Positions 35,695 to 43,743 of a stretch of 51,757 nucleotides of DNA are shown here, one piece after another. The notes beneath the pieces were generated by a model. It was given only the letters and a program-made list of their open reading frames with translations, had not been told where the DNA came from and made no database searches. Position 1 is the first letter of the stretch, and the number at the start of each line of letters is the position of its first letter. The DNA comes from Pseudomonas floridensis (GTDB taxonomy: Bacteria > Pseudomonadota > Gammaproteobacteria > Pseudomonadales > Pseudomonadaceae): contig NZ_MUIO01000110.1 in assembly GCF_002087235.1 (NCBI RefSeq), positions 1 through 51,757 of the forward strand, written 5' to 3'. A program made the position numbers and the translations under genes.

Positions 35695-36756
35695 TCAGCC
35701 TGCGATCGCGGCGTTGAGTCGGGCTTCCAGTGCTGCAGCGTCCAGCTCCTGACCGATCAATACCAGGTGGGTGGCGCGTTCTTCATCGGCACGCCAGGCA
35801 CGGTCGAAGTGCTTGTCGAACCGCGTGCCGACACCCTGAATCAGCAGCCGCATCGGTTTGCCGGGAATGGCCGCAAAGCCTTTGACGCGCAGGATTCCGT
35901 ATTGCACGACCAATTCGTTCAGCGCGTTGAGCAGCACGGATTCTTCCGCCTGCGGCAGCGTGATGGAGATCGAATCGAAGGCTTCGTGATCATGGTCGTC
36001 GTCTTCGCCATCATGATGATCGTGGTGAGTCTTGCGAGCGTCGATGTGCACTTCGGACTCGGCGCCGACGCCCAGCAGCACACTGATTGGCAAACGACCA
36101 TTGCTGGCCTCAATCACCTTGACCGCTGGCGGCAGCTCTTCGGCCACTTCGGCGCGCACGGCAGCCAGGCCTTCGGCGTCGATCATGTCGGCCTTGTTGA
36201 GAATCACCAGATCGGCGCTGGCCAGTTGGTCGGCGAACAGTTCGTGCAATGGCGATTCATGATCCAGATTGGGGTCCAGCTTGCGCTGTGCATCGACCTG
36301 ATCCGGGAACGCTGCGAAGGTGCCCGCCAGAACAGCCGGGCTATCGACCACTGTGATGACCGCGTCGACCGTGCAGGCGTTGCGGATTTCAGGCCACTGG
36401 AACGCCTGAACCAAGGGCTTGGGCAGCGCCAGACCGCTGGTTTCGATCAGAATGTGGTCCAGATCGCCACGACGGGCCACCAGCTCACGCATCACCGGGA
36501 AGAACTCTTCCTGCACCGTGCAGCACAGGCAGCCATTGGCCAGCTCATAGACACGGCCATTGGCTTCCTCTTCGGTGCAGCCGATGGTGCACTGCTTGAG
36601 AATTTCGCCGTCGATGCCCAGCTCGCCGAACTCGTTGACGATCACCGCGATGCGTCGGCCTTCGGCGTTATCGAGCATATGCCGCAACAGGGTGGTTTTG
36701 CCCGAGCCCAGAAAGCCGGTGACGATGGTGACGGGAAGCTTGGCCAGTGTTTTCAT
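35695..36756 (-). CDS. cobW: CobW GTPase, cobalt/cobalamin-linked metallochaperone
   Basis: The 353-residue COG0523 GTPase has Walker A FLGSGKTTLL near residue 16, the metal-binding motif GCLCCTVQEE (CxCC) near 80, and NKAD near 178. A His/Asp-rich segment (KTHHDHHDGEDDDHDHE) lies before the C-terminal domain. CobW is thought to deliver Co2+ to CobN. I chose the ATG at 36756 (MKTLAKLPVTIVTG) because the family starts there; the longer frame upstream runs into the riboswitch. It is the first gene of cobW-cobN-chlD. Confidence 0.94.
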   Translation of the reverse strand: MKTLAKLPVTIVTGFLGSGKTTLLRHMLDNAEGRRIAVIVNEFGELGIDGEILKQCTIGCTEEEANGRVYELANGCLCCTVQEEFFPVMRELVARRGDLDHILIETSGLALPKPLVQAFQWPEIRNACTVDAVITVVDSPAVLAGTFAAFPDQVDAQRKLDPNLDHESPLHELFADQLASADLVILNKADMIDAEGLAAVRAEVAEELPPAVKVIEASNGRLPISVLLGVGAESEVHIDARKTHHDHHDGEDDDHDHEAFDSISITLPQAEESVLLNALNELVVQYGILRVKGFAAIPGKPMRLLIQGVGTRFDKHFDRAWRADEERATHLVLIGQELDAAALEARLNAAIAG

Positions 36757-36883
36757 CAGATGCCCTTTGGCAATGCGGCGGGCAGACAGGACGAGAACCG
36801 CGTGCAGCGCACAGGGTTCGGATCGCCACCGGATCACCCCGCCCGGTTGTAGTGAGAATTCGCAGGCGTTGGCCCGGTTCAAG

Positions 36884-37088
36884 GCAGGTCTCCTGGCTTA
36901 CGGCGGCGTATCGCGGGCGTTGAAAGCCGCGTCGATACACACTCATCGCGCCTTCCCGCCTGAGCAGTGGCTGTGCGATGAACATGACCGTTTACAGTTG
37001 CGGGGGCAGCTGCGGCATTGACCGCATTCCCGTCTTAGCTTGGCCTGAGCGCTGGGCTGCAAGCGAAGAACCTCGAACCGGCAAGGCT
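36884..37088 (-). promoter_or_regulatory. Cobalamin riboswitch upstream of cobW
   Basis: On the minus strand the conserved elements occur in order: GACGGGAATGCGG, GCCCCCGCAACTGTAAAC, GCCACTG, GGCGGGAAGGCG, and the B12 box GTAAGCCAGGAGACCTGCC at the 3' end (about 36884-36903). This is the standard adenosylcobalamin aptamer and should repress cobW-cobN-chlD when cobalamin is plentiful. The leader then continues for about 130 bases to the cobW ATG, leaving room for an expression platform. The outer limits are approximate. Confidence 0.92.
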
Positions 37089-37157
37089 ACGCAGTGACCG
37101 CAGGCAGGTCAATCGTTGAGATTGACGTTGCCCTGTCACGCGTGATCTCCTGTGCGC

Positions 37158-37350
37158 CTTGTTACGGGTGCCCCTCACGGGGTGAAACGGGAAACCGGTG
37201 CGCTTGGTTCATAGAGCAAGTCCGGTGCTGCCCCCGCAACGGTAAGCGAGAGGAAGTCAGATCCACTGTGCGCAGGCATGGGAAGGTGACTTCGAAGGAC
37301 GGCGCTCCATTGCCAGGTCCCCTCGCGAGCCCGGAGACCGGCCCGCTACG
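37158..37350 (+). promoter_or_regulatory. Cobalamin riboswitch upstream of cbtB
   Basis: The plus strand carries a second aptamer: ACGGGTGCCCCTCACGGGG, GAAACGGGAAACCGGTGC, GCCCCCGCAACGGTAAGCG, CCACTGTGC, CATGGGAAGGTG and the B12 box GCGAGCCCGGAGACCGGCC (37325-37343). It precedes cbtB by about 110 bases and should control cbtBA and the downstream cob genes. Only about 70 bases separate its 5' end from that of the divergent riboswitch, so both promoters share that interval. The limits are approximate. Confidence 0.92.
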
Positions 37351-37461
37351 TTTTCAAATGACACACCCGCGGTGGGCGGGCGCCGTTGAAACCTCTGACG
37401 TTCGTCAGTGGGTATCTGTGCGCATGGCCCACTGTCACCCAACGACTCCAGAGGGAACGCC

Positions 37462-37647
37462 ATGACGACCATCAGCTCCAGCCAGTCGGCAGCCGCCAGC
37501 TCCACCCGCACCCAACGCCTCACCGCCGCGATCAGCGCAGCCCTGCTGGGCGCATGCCTGGTGTACTTCGCCGGGTTTTCGCACATCGCCGCCGTGCACA
37601 ACGCGGCGCACGACACCCGTCACAGCGCCGCCTTCCCTTGCCATTGA
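37462..37647 (+). CDS. cbtB: CbtB, small subunit of predicted cobalt transporter
   Basis: The 61-residue protein has one transmembrane helix (about 20-40, AAISAALLGACLVYFAGF) and the CbtB C-terminal His motif NAAHDTRHSAAFPCH. CbtAB are predicted B12-regulated cobalt uptake proteins, and the riboswitch just upstream agrees. The ATG at 37462 follows an AGAGGGAACG ribosome site. cbtA follows after 10 bases. Confidence 0.92.
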   Translation: MTTISSSQSAAASSTRTQRLTAAISAALLGACLVYFAGFSHIAAVHNAAHDTRHSAAFPCH

Positions 37648-37657
37648 GGACACCGCA

Positions 37658-38380
37658 ATGTTCAAGCGAATCGTGCACACCGCAGGCTTCACCGGCCTGC
37701 TCGCCGCGCTGCTGCTGACCCTGTTGCAAAGCTTCTGGGTCGTGCCGTTGATCCAGCAGGCCGAAACCTACGAAAACGCCCCTGCCGAACAGGCTCACGA
37801 ACACCCGGGCGGCGCTGTAGCCGAGCACAGTCACGTACACGAAGAAGCGGCCTGGGAGCCGGAAAACGGCTGGCAGCGCGTGCTGTCCACCACTGGCGGC
37901 AATCTGGTTGTCGCAGTGGGTTTTGCACTGATGCTCGCCGGACTCTACACGCTGCGCGCGCCGGGCAACACGGTTCAGGGCGCATGGTGGGGACTGGCCG
38001 GTTTTGCCGTGTTCGTGCTGGCACCGACCCTCGGACTGCCGCCAGAATTGCCGGGAACGGCCGCCGCCGAATTGAGCCAGCGCCAGTTCTGGTGGATCGG
38101 CGCAGCAGCGTCGACCGCCGCCGGTCTGGCCTTGCTGGTGTTTGGCCAGAACCTGCTGCTCAAGGCACTGGGCGTGGCCATTCTGATCGTGCCGCATGTC
38201 ATCGGCGCGCCGCAGCCGCTGGTTCATGAGAGTCTGGCACCTGAAGCGCTGGAGTCGCAGTTCATCATCGCTTCATTGCTGACCAATGCCCTGTTCTGGG
38301 TAGCACTGGGATTGATCAGCGCCTGGCTGTTCCGCCGCAACAACGTCGAGCTGCAGCATGCCGGACTGCATCAGGCCTGA
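37658..38380 (+). CDS. cbtA: CbtA, predicted cobalt transporter subunit
   Basis: The 240-residue membrane protein begins MFKRIVHTAGFTGLLAALLL, typical of CbtA. It has about five transmembrane helices and a His-rich loop (EQAHEHPGGAVAEHSHVHEE) after the first helix that could bind Co2+. It acts in the inner membrane with CbtB. The downstream cobE-like frame starts inside its last codons, so the genes are coupled. Confidence 0.93.
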   Translation: MFKRIVHTAGFTGLLAALLLTLLQSFWVVPLIQQAETYENAPAEQAHEHPGGAVAEHSHVHEEAAWEPENGWQRVLSTTGGNLVVAVGFALMLAGLYTLRAPGNTVQGAWWGLAGFAVFVLAPTLGLPPELPGTAAAELSQRQFWWIGAAASTAAGLALLVFGQNLLLKALGVAILIVPHVIGAPQPLVHESLAPEALESQFIIASLLTNALFWVALGLISAWLFRRNNVELQHAGLHQA

Positions 38381-38804
38381 ATCCTCGGCCCAGACCGCAC
38401 CCGTGATGGTGGCGGGCCTGGGCTGTCGGCGCGGCTGCACGGCACAACGGTTGCGCGAGCTGCTGGAGCAGCACTTGAGCGCACGCGGGCTGGATGTCCG
38501 TGCTGTCACAGCCCTGGCTTCCATCGACCTTAAAAGTCAGGAGCCTGGCCTGCTCGAGCTCGCCGGGCAACTGGCCGTGCCACTGGTGTTTTTCAACGCC
38601 GCGCAACTGGTGTATTGGGATCTGCACCTCACGCATCGGTCTGCGCAGGTGCTGCAGACGACCGGCTGCCACGGCGTGGCCGAAGGCTCGGCGCTGGCTC
38701 TGGCGGCGCAGCTTGGCGATGGCAGCGCCACGCTGTTGATCGAGCGCCAGAAAAGCTCAGACGCGACATTTGCCTTGGCATCCAGCCACGTCCCCGGCGG
38801 ATAA
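38358..38804 (+). CDS. cobE: CobE/CbiG C-terminal-like cobalamin biosynthesis protein
   Basis: The 148-residue protein matches the CobE/CbiG C-terminal family. The start segment is VMVAGLGCRRGCTAQRLRELLEQHL, the central part AVTALASIDLKSQEPGLLELA, and the later segment GVAEGSALALAAQ. CbiG acts in anaerobic ring-opening, whereas CobE in aerobic producers is required but less well defined. The first ATG (38358) lies in the cbtA end; the ATG at 38406 (MVAGLGC) is an alternative start. cobM follows after 30 bases. Confidence 0.85.
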   Translation: MPDCIRPESSAQTAPVMVAGLGCRRGCTAQRLRELLEQHLSARGLDVRAVTALASIDLKSQEPGLLELAGQLAVPLVFFNAAQLVYWDLHLTHRSAQVLQTTGCHGVAEGSALALAAQLGDGSATLLIERQKSSDATFALASSHVPGG

Positions 38805-38834
38805 TCCCCGCATAGCCCTTTTCTGGAGACTCCA

Positions 38835-39581
38835 TTGACTGTCTTTTTCATCGGCGCAGGCCCCGGCGACCCGGAGCTGATCACCGTCAAGGGCCAGCGT
38901 CTGATACGCAGTTGCCCGGTCATCATCTATGCCGGCTCGCTGGTGCCGGTCGCGGTGCTGGAAGGCAATCAGGCGGTGCAGATTGCCAACAGCGCCGAAC
39001 TGCACCTGGAGCAGATCATCGAACTGATCAAGACCGCACATGCGCAGGGCCAGGACGTTGCCCGCGTGCACTCGGGCGACCCAAGCCTGTATGGCGCCAT
39101 CGGCGAACAGATCCGCCATTTGCGCGAGCTGGGCATTCCTTTCGAAATCATCCCCGGCGTGACTGCGACAGCGGCGTGCGCGGCGTTGCTGGGAACCGAG
39201 CTGACGCTGCCGGACATCTCGCAAAGCGTGATCCTGACCCGCTACGCCGACAAGACCTCGATGCCGCCAGGCGAAGAACTGGCAAGCCTGGCGCAACATC
39301 GGGCGACGATGGCGATTCATCTGGGGGTCAACAACCTGCCGCGGATCATCGAAGACCTGACCCCGCATTACGGCGCGGATTGCCCGATTGCCGTCGTTCA
39401 TCGCGCCAGCTGGCCGGATCAGGACTGGGTGCAGGGCACTTTGGCCGATATCGAAGAAAAGGTTAGGGCCAAAGGTTTTCGGCGCACGGCATTGATACTG
39501 GTCGGTCGAGTGCTGGCGGACGATACGTTCAGCGAGTCATCGCTGTACCGGGCAGGTCACGCACATTTATTCAGGCCTTGA
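38835..39581 (+). CDS. cobM: Precorrin-4 C11-methyltransferase
   Basis: The 248-residue SAM-dependent enzyme methylates C11 of precorrin-4 in the aerobic cobalamin pathway. It has the corrin methyltransferase signatures VFFIGAGPGDPELITVKG at the start, ARVHSGDPSLYGAIGEQ in the middle and IIPGVTATAACAALLG after it. The start codon appears to be TTG at 38835, eight bases after CTGGAGAC. Length is usual for the family (about 250). Its stop overlaps the convergent small gene by 11 bases. Confidence 0.96.
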   Translation: MTVFFIGAGPGDPELITVKGQRLIRSCPVIIYAGSLVPVAVLEGNQAVQIANSAELHLEQIIELIKTAHAQGQDVARVHSGDPSLYGAIGEQIRHLRELGIPFEIIPGVTATAACAALLGTELTLPDISQSVILTRYADKTSMPPGEELASLAQHRATMAIHLGVNNLPRIIEDLTPHYGADCPIAVVHRASWPDQDWVQGTLADIEEKVRAKGFRRTALILVGRVLADDTFSESSLYRAGHAHLFRP

Positions 39582-39828
39582 CCAGCAGCCACTGTGTTTT
39601 GCCGCGCGCGTACGCGTCATCGGGTTTGAACACGATTTCGCTGAACCGGGTCTGGGACTGTGTCGTTGACTGATGAACCGGAGCAGATCGCGCAGGTGCC
39701 CCGCTCGTCTGCGGCTCTGGCGTGATGTCGCTGCCAAAGTGTGGAAACGGCTCCTGCGCCGCCCAACTGCCAGCCGCCAACAGCAACAACACAAACACGC
39801 CCGCGATAGGTTCCTTGGGTCCACACAT
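39571..39828 (-). CDS. Small exported protein of unknown function (85 aa)
   Basis: The N-terminus MCGPKEPIAGVFVLLLLAAG carries a hydrophobic segment ending in SWA-A, consistent with a signal peptide. The mature part is short, Pro/Ser/Thr-rich and polar, with no known domain. The ATG at 39828 lies eight bases after GGAGG and is better placed than the ATG six bases upstream. It converges on cobM with an 11-base overlap. Its function and any link to cobalamin are unknown. Confidence 0.6.
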   Translation of the reverse strand: MCGPKEPIAGVFVLLLLAAGSWAAQEPFPHFGSDITPEPQTSGAPARSAPVHQSTTQSQTRFSEIVFKPDDAYARGKTQWLLVKA

Positions 39829-39957
39829 TGTCATTTCCTCCAGTCGAATTACGACGGTTCAACACACCAGGACTGACCGAGCGTAAACACTCGAATGTCG
39901 CAAGCGTGTGATGACGTCAGCCTGCCAGCACGCTACGGGACGTTCAAACTTCAGCGT

Positions 39958-40797
39958 TCACTCGAACGGTTCTTCGCCTTCCAGCTTGGTGCGGTGCATC
40001 ATGCGTCCGCACGCCGGGTCGTACGCTTCGGCGCGGTGCATGGTGCCAGTGTTGTCCCAGATCACCAGATCACCCACCTGCCATCGATGGCTGTAGCTGA
40101 ACGCCTCGCTCGTCGCCCACTCACGAAGCCCGACCAGAATCCGTGCGCTTTCGCCACGGCTGGTGCCCACCACCTGCTGGGCCGTGCAGCCCAGAATCAA
40201 CGACTTGCGTCCCGAACGATGCTTCCACACCAAGGGCAGCTCTTTCTCACCGATGGATTGCATCGCCTCGAGCGTGGCGAGGCCGGGTTCCGGATTGTAA
40301 TAAAAAAGCGACTCCCAGGGCGCATGCACAACGCGCATGTCGGCATATCTCAACTTGTCGGCCGCCGACAATGCCTCGTACGCCGCATACGTATTGCAGA
40401 ACCCGGTATTGCCGCCCCAGGTCGCTGCGACTTTGCAAGACAACAACGACGCCAGAATCGGCGCGTCATTGCGCGTGCCGTCGATGTGCCAATAGAGCGA
40501 GCCTTTCAGAAACTCGGCGCCGGCCGGGTTCTCTCTGGCATCCAGCGTAATCCGCGTGACATTCTGGCCATCGCTGGCCTCCGGCGAAAACGTGCCCAGC
40601 GTGCGTGTGAACGCGATCTGCTCGGCATCGCTGAAATCGATACGCGGAAAAACCAGAACGCCGCGCTGCTCCAGCAACTCCCGAATCCCACCCGCCAACT
40701 CACCGCCCAGCAGCTCATCCTTGCGATTGAAAATACGATCGCCGATGACCGGCTTGATCGGTTGGTGATGCAGGTACTCTTTCGAAGTGGCTAACAT
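39958..40797 (-). CDS. TauD/TfdA family Fe(II)/2-oxoglutarate dioxygenase
   Basis: The 279-residue enzyme has the metal-binding motif YWHIDGTRND (His and Asp), the distal His in TGTMHRAEAYDP and the 2-oxoglutarate-binding Arg a few residues on (CGRMMHRT). It belongs to the taurine/2,4-D dioxygenase family, which hydroxylates small acids or amines. The ATG at 40797 (MLATSKEYLH) follows GAAGAGGGTCGC; a longer frame to 40911 would overlap the His leader. It is divergent from the HisRS-like gene and separated from its leader by 112 bases. The substrate is unknown; a histidine-derived compound is only a guess from the neighbour. Confidence 0.85.
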   Translation of the reverse strand: MLATSKEYLHHQPIKPVIGDRIFNRKDELLGGELAGGIRELLEQRGVLVFPRIDFSDAEQIAFTRTLGTFSPEASDGQNVTRITLDARENPAGAEFLKGSLYWHIDGTRNDAPILASLLSCKVAATWGGNTGFCNTYAAYEALSAADKLRYADMRVVHAPWESLFYYNPEPGLATLEAMQSIGEKELPLVWKHRSGRKSLILGCTAQQVVGTSRGESARILVGLREWATSEAFSYSHRWQVGDLVIWDNTGTMHRAEAYDPACGRMMHRTKLEGEEPFE

Positions 40798-40909
40798 GAC
40801 GCGACCCTCTTCATAAGTGAACTTAACGGTACGCTTATGGAGAAAACCCTGCAAGCTGTTCTTCGCGGCGAATCTTGAACGGGCTTCGATAACCGTGCAA
40901 AGATCACGC

Positions 40910-41005
40910 ATGAATCAAATTCCACCGAACAATTGCCATCACCACCACGGACCTGACTCAAGGTGCCGCGGTTGCTCGCACGCATTGATTGCTCTTGAAA
41001 CCTGA
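40910..41005 (+). CDS. Histidine leader peptide (31 aa)
   Basis: A short frame reads MNQIPPNNC, then four consecutive His codons (CAT CAC CAC CAC, 40937-40948), then GPDSRCRGCSHALIALET and stop. It is followed by a stable hairpin and a rho-independent terminator, then by a HisRS-like gene. This is the layout of his-operon attenuation: stalling at His codons when charged tRNA-His is scarce would prevent terminator formation. The ribosome site is weak; GTG at 40895 is an alternative start in the same frame. Cys residues are also frequent, so a second amino acid may be sensed. Confidence 0.75.
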   Translation: MNQIPPNNCHHHHGPDSRCRGCSHALIALET

Positions 41006-41046
41006 GCATCAATGCATCCAACCAAGGCGCCCAGGGCGCCTTTTTT
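40962..41046 (+). terminator. Transcription attenuator: pause hairpin, antiterminator segment and intrinsic terminator
   Basis: The terminator is AAGGCGCC (41024-41031), loop CAG, GGCGCCTT (41035-41042), continuing into a T run to 41046. Upstream, GCATTGAT plus GCTC (40982-40989, 40991-40994) pairs with GAGC plus ATCAATGC (41004-41015) with a single bulged T, spanning the leader stop codon. GGTGCC (40962-40967), 14 bases after the His codons, can pair with GGCGCC of the terminator with one G-U pair, giving a candidate antiterminator. The alternative-structure assignment is by eye. Confidence 0.7.
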
Positions 41047-41071
41047 ATTGTCTGTAAATCAGGAGACACTC

Positions 41072-41705
41072 ATGACCATGCTACGTGGAACCCGTATCGT
41101 CACCGGCCAGGAAGCCGCAACCTTTCGTCAGACCGAGAACCTGTTTCGGAGCTATCTTCATCGAAGCAGGTGCTGAGGAGGCAATACTTCCTGCGCTGTG
41201 GGGTCAGGACACGTTTATCGAAAAAGCTGGCGGCAGCGAGATCATTGGCCAGATGTGGGCCTTCAATGACAAAGCGGGACGACCCTGCTGCGTCATTCCC
41301 GAAGCCACTGCACTGTTTCAGGAACAAAACCGCACCCTCCTCGGCCCTCGTTCATCCGCCCTGTTCTTTTACGTTGCGCGCTGCTATCGGTACGAGCGCC
41401 CCCAAGCCGGACGCTACCGTGAATTCACGCAGCTGGGGTTGGAGATTCTGGGGCCGGACCCGCAGCAGGCGCTACAGCGCAGTCAGCAAATATGCATCGG
41501 CTTCCTCAACTCAATCAGACTCGAGTACGAACTCAATGTCTCAGTCAAACGAGGTTTGAGCTATTACCTCGAAGGCAACGGCTTCGAGGTGCTCTGCCCT
41601 TGGCTGGGGGCGCAACAGCAGGTAGTTGGCGGCGGCGCATACCGCGAAGGTGCTGGGTTCGGGATCGGCCTTGAGCGTCTGGTGCTGGCGTTGCAACGTA
41701 CGTGA
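41072..41705 (+). pseudogene. Minimal HisRS-like (class II synthetase) protein, frameshifted
   Basis: The start MTMLRGTRIVTGQEAATFRQ (41072, after AGGAGACACTC) resembles the HisRS N-terminus. That frame stops at 41174-41176 after 34 codons. The protein resumes one frame over, from about 41160 (IEAGAEEAILPALWGQDTF), to 41705. One extra base near 41156-41160 would explain it, and the repaired protein would be about 210 residues. Class II signatures are intact: motif 2 ARCYRYERPQAGRYREF, HisA-like KRGLSYYLEG, and motif 3 GAGFGIGLERLVLAL. The anticodon-binding and insertion domains are absent. The known-fold pocket suggests histidine activation without normal tRNA charging. Sequencing error, a real pseudogene or frameshifting all remain possible. 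Confidence 0.75.
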
Positions 41706-41808
41706 TACACGAAGGGGCAAGAGGCCTGGACGCGCACCAAGGGTCGCGGCCGGGCACGCTTGCCCGTTCTGATTGTCCTAACCGTTCAGTTCTAGCCAGG
41801 AGACATCC

Positions 41809-42267
41809 ATGAAAGTCGGCATCATCTCCGATACTCACGGTCTGCTGCGTCCCGAGGCCATTGCCGCGCTACAGGGCTGCGAGCAGATCATTCATGCCGG
41901 TGACATCGGCAGCGCCGAGATCGTCAAGCAACTGGCGTCCATCGCCCCGCTGCATATCGTGCGGGGTAATAACGATGTGGACTCGCCCTGGGCCAACGAC
42001 ATTGCCGATCACCTGTATTTCGAACTTGGCGGCTGGCCAACAGTGCTGGTGCATGACATCGCCGACGTTACAGCACTGCTCCAGACCAACACCCGGCTGG
42101 TGATCACCGGGCATTCCCACAAACCGGTGGTAGCGTGGCGCGGGGAACAGTTGTACATCAATCCGGGCAGCGCGGGACGGCGTCGTTTCAAACTGCCGGT
42201 GACAGTGGTTTTGCTGGACGTCCAGCCCTCCTCGCTTGAGCCGCGTCTGGTGCAGTTGCTGGATTGA
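41809..42267 (+). CDS. YfcE/MJ0936-type metallophosphoesterase
   Basis: The 152-residue protein is a calcineurin-like phosphodiesterase with the two-metal motifs in order: SDTHG (residues 7-11), HAGDIGS, RGNND and TGHSHKP. The compact single-domain form matches the YfcE family, which hydrolyses phosphodiester model substrates; the physiological substrate is usually unknown. The ribosome site CAGGAGACATCC is strong. It is separate from the HisRS-like gene by about 100 bases. Confidence 0.9.
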   Translation: MKVGIISDTHGLLRPEAIAALQGCEQIIHAGDIGSAEIVKQLASIAPLHIVRGNNDVDSPWANDIADHLYFELGGWPTVLVHDIADVTALLQTNTRLVITGHSHKPVVAWRGEQLYINPGSAGRRRFKLPVTVVLLDVQPSSLEPRLVQLLD

Positions 42268-42303
42268 GGGAGAGAGTCTGATGACGTTGCATACGGGTCT
42301 GAC

Positions 42304-42762
42304 CTACATATCACGCCCCATCAACCACTGCTCCATACCCCATGCATCGAAACGTTCCAGCGGTTGCCAGCCTCGTTTGGCGTAATACCTCTGTTGATCA
42401 TGGGTATGCAGGTACAACCGGGTCACACAGCATGACCTGGCATGGTTGCAGATACCCTCGATCAACCCGGCCGCTAGTCCCCTGCCCCTCGCTTCTGGCC
42501 TGACGAACACGCACGCCAGCCACGGGCCCAGATCGGGGCGATCAGACAGGTCGTTATCAGCGAACGCTGCACCGCCCAGCAATTGACCGTTCTCAAGAGC
42601 GATCAGGCATTTCCACTCGTCGTTGTACTGGCCTTCGGCAAACTCATGCTGCCACTCAGCCAGCGATTGCTGCGCGAACTCGTAAGTGAATTGTCGATGC
42701 AGCCACTGCGCCATGGTGTCGCTGAGGTGCATGTGGTTGATGAGCCAGTCCAGGCGTTGCAT
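42304..42762 (-). CDS. GNAT family N-acetyltransferase
   Basis: The 152-residue acetyltransferase has motif A ACVFVRPEARGRGLAAGLIE and the C-terminal QQRYYAKRGWQPLERF typical of small GNAT enzymes. The ATG at 42762 (MQRLDWLINH) follows AAGGGAC and is preferred to the frame opening at 42825. It converges on the phosphodiesterase gene. The substrate is unknown. Confidence 0.85.
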   Translation of the reverse strand: MQRLDWLINHMHLSDTMAQWLHRQFTYEFAQQSLAEWQHEFAEGQYNDEWKCLIALENGQLLGGAAFADNDLSDRPDLGPWLACVFVRPEARGRGLAAGLIEGICNHARSCCVTRLYLHTHDQQRYYAKRGWQPLERFDAWGMEQWLMGRDM

Positions 42763-42840
42763 GCAAAGTCCCTTGGTGACAATGAGATTGAGTTTAGAGT
42801 TGAAGATAGCCGCTGTGGGACGCATGGGGAGAAATGGCGT

Positions 42841-43743
42841 TTACGTCCATGGCCAGACACGGTTGTTCGATGTGTACTGAAAGGCAGTCAGCAGTTGTCG
42901 GGCGCTGACCCGCCTCTTATGGGTGTCGTCCATGAGCGCAAGACGCAGAACGGACCAGCAGCCAGCGGGAAGACTGCTTGGTTTTTTTAAAGTTGAGGTA
43001 TCGGCGCTGCTGTTTGACTCGATGTCGCTCAATTCGATAAATGCCTTCCTTCCGATGGCCATTTCAAAAAGCACCCTTGCAATGGCGTAGATGTCCGCCT
43101 GCGTGGTCAGCGGAGCGCCCTGACGCACTTCCGGCGCTGTGTAGCGATCGGTCCAGGCGTTCAGTCGTTGCCGATTCAGCCGGGGCAGTCCGGGCAATAT
43201 GCCGTCGCCGGGCTGCCCAAGGCCGAAGTCGAAAAGCTGCGGGCCTTTTTCCGTAAGCATGACGTTGCCCGGTTTTAGATCACCGTGCAGTACGCCTTGC
43301 TCATGGATGTGCGTCAGGGCACTTAACAACGCAATCGAGATCTTCTGGAGTTCGTCCCATGGCAAGCCGCTTTCGTAACGGTTCAGCAGTCGATCCAGAC
43401 TCGGCCCTTTCATCAGTTCAAGCGTCATGAAGGCTCGGTTCGAATCAGGATCGATATCGAACGCGTAAGGACGAACCACGTTGGGGTGATGCAGGTGACG
43501 CATCAAGGCAAACTCGCGATAAAGCACCGCGCCTGCATCCGGAGCTTGCGCAAGTGCTTCGTTGAGCATCTTGATGGCCACGCGTGCATCGGGTTCACCT
43601 ACCGTTTCATGCAACAGATCGCGTGCTTGATAGACGGCACCCATGCCCCCCGCCCCGAGCAGTCGCTCGATTCTGTAACGACCAGAGAGCAGATCGGGCA
43701 TTTTGTGATGCCCGATCGCACGCGAGTTAAAAGCAGTCGTCAT
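42841..43743 (-). CDS. stk1: T6SS-associated Ser/Thr protein kinase
   Basis: The 300-residue kinase domain protein has the Gly loop LGAGGMGAVY (29-38), Lys58 in VAIK, the catalytic loop HGDLKPGN (153-160) and the FDFGL metal motif (171-175). The usual HRD is HGD, so it is a non-RD kinase and may not depend on activation-loop phosphorylation. No membrane or extracellular domain is visible. It overlaps the tssM stop as ATGA and is the last gene of the T6SS run in this window. In other pseudomonads such kinases act on the FHA protein to tune T6SS assembly. No PP2C phosphatase gene is next to it. Confidence 0.88.
   Translation of the reverse strand: MTTAFNSRAIGHHKMPDLLSGRYRIERLLGAGGMGAVYQARDLLHETVGEPDARVAIKMLNEALAQAPDAGAVLYREFALMRHLHHPNVVRPYAFDIDPDSNRAFMTLELMKGPSLDRLLNRYESGLPWDELQKISIALLSALTHIHEQGVLHGDLKPGNVMLTEKGPQLFDFGLGQPGDGILPGLPRLNRQRLNAWTDRYTAPEVRQGAPLTTQADIYAIARVLFEMAIGRKAFIELSDIESNSSADTSTLKKPSSLPAGCWSVLRLALMDDTHKRRVSARQLLTAFQYTSNNRVWPWT

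Noticed and set aside
35695..36882. Longer cobW start at 36882
   Set aside because: The extra 42 residues would be encoded by the riboswitch leader, and CobW proteins begin right before the Walker A motif.
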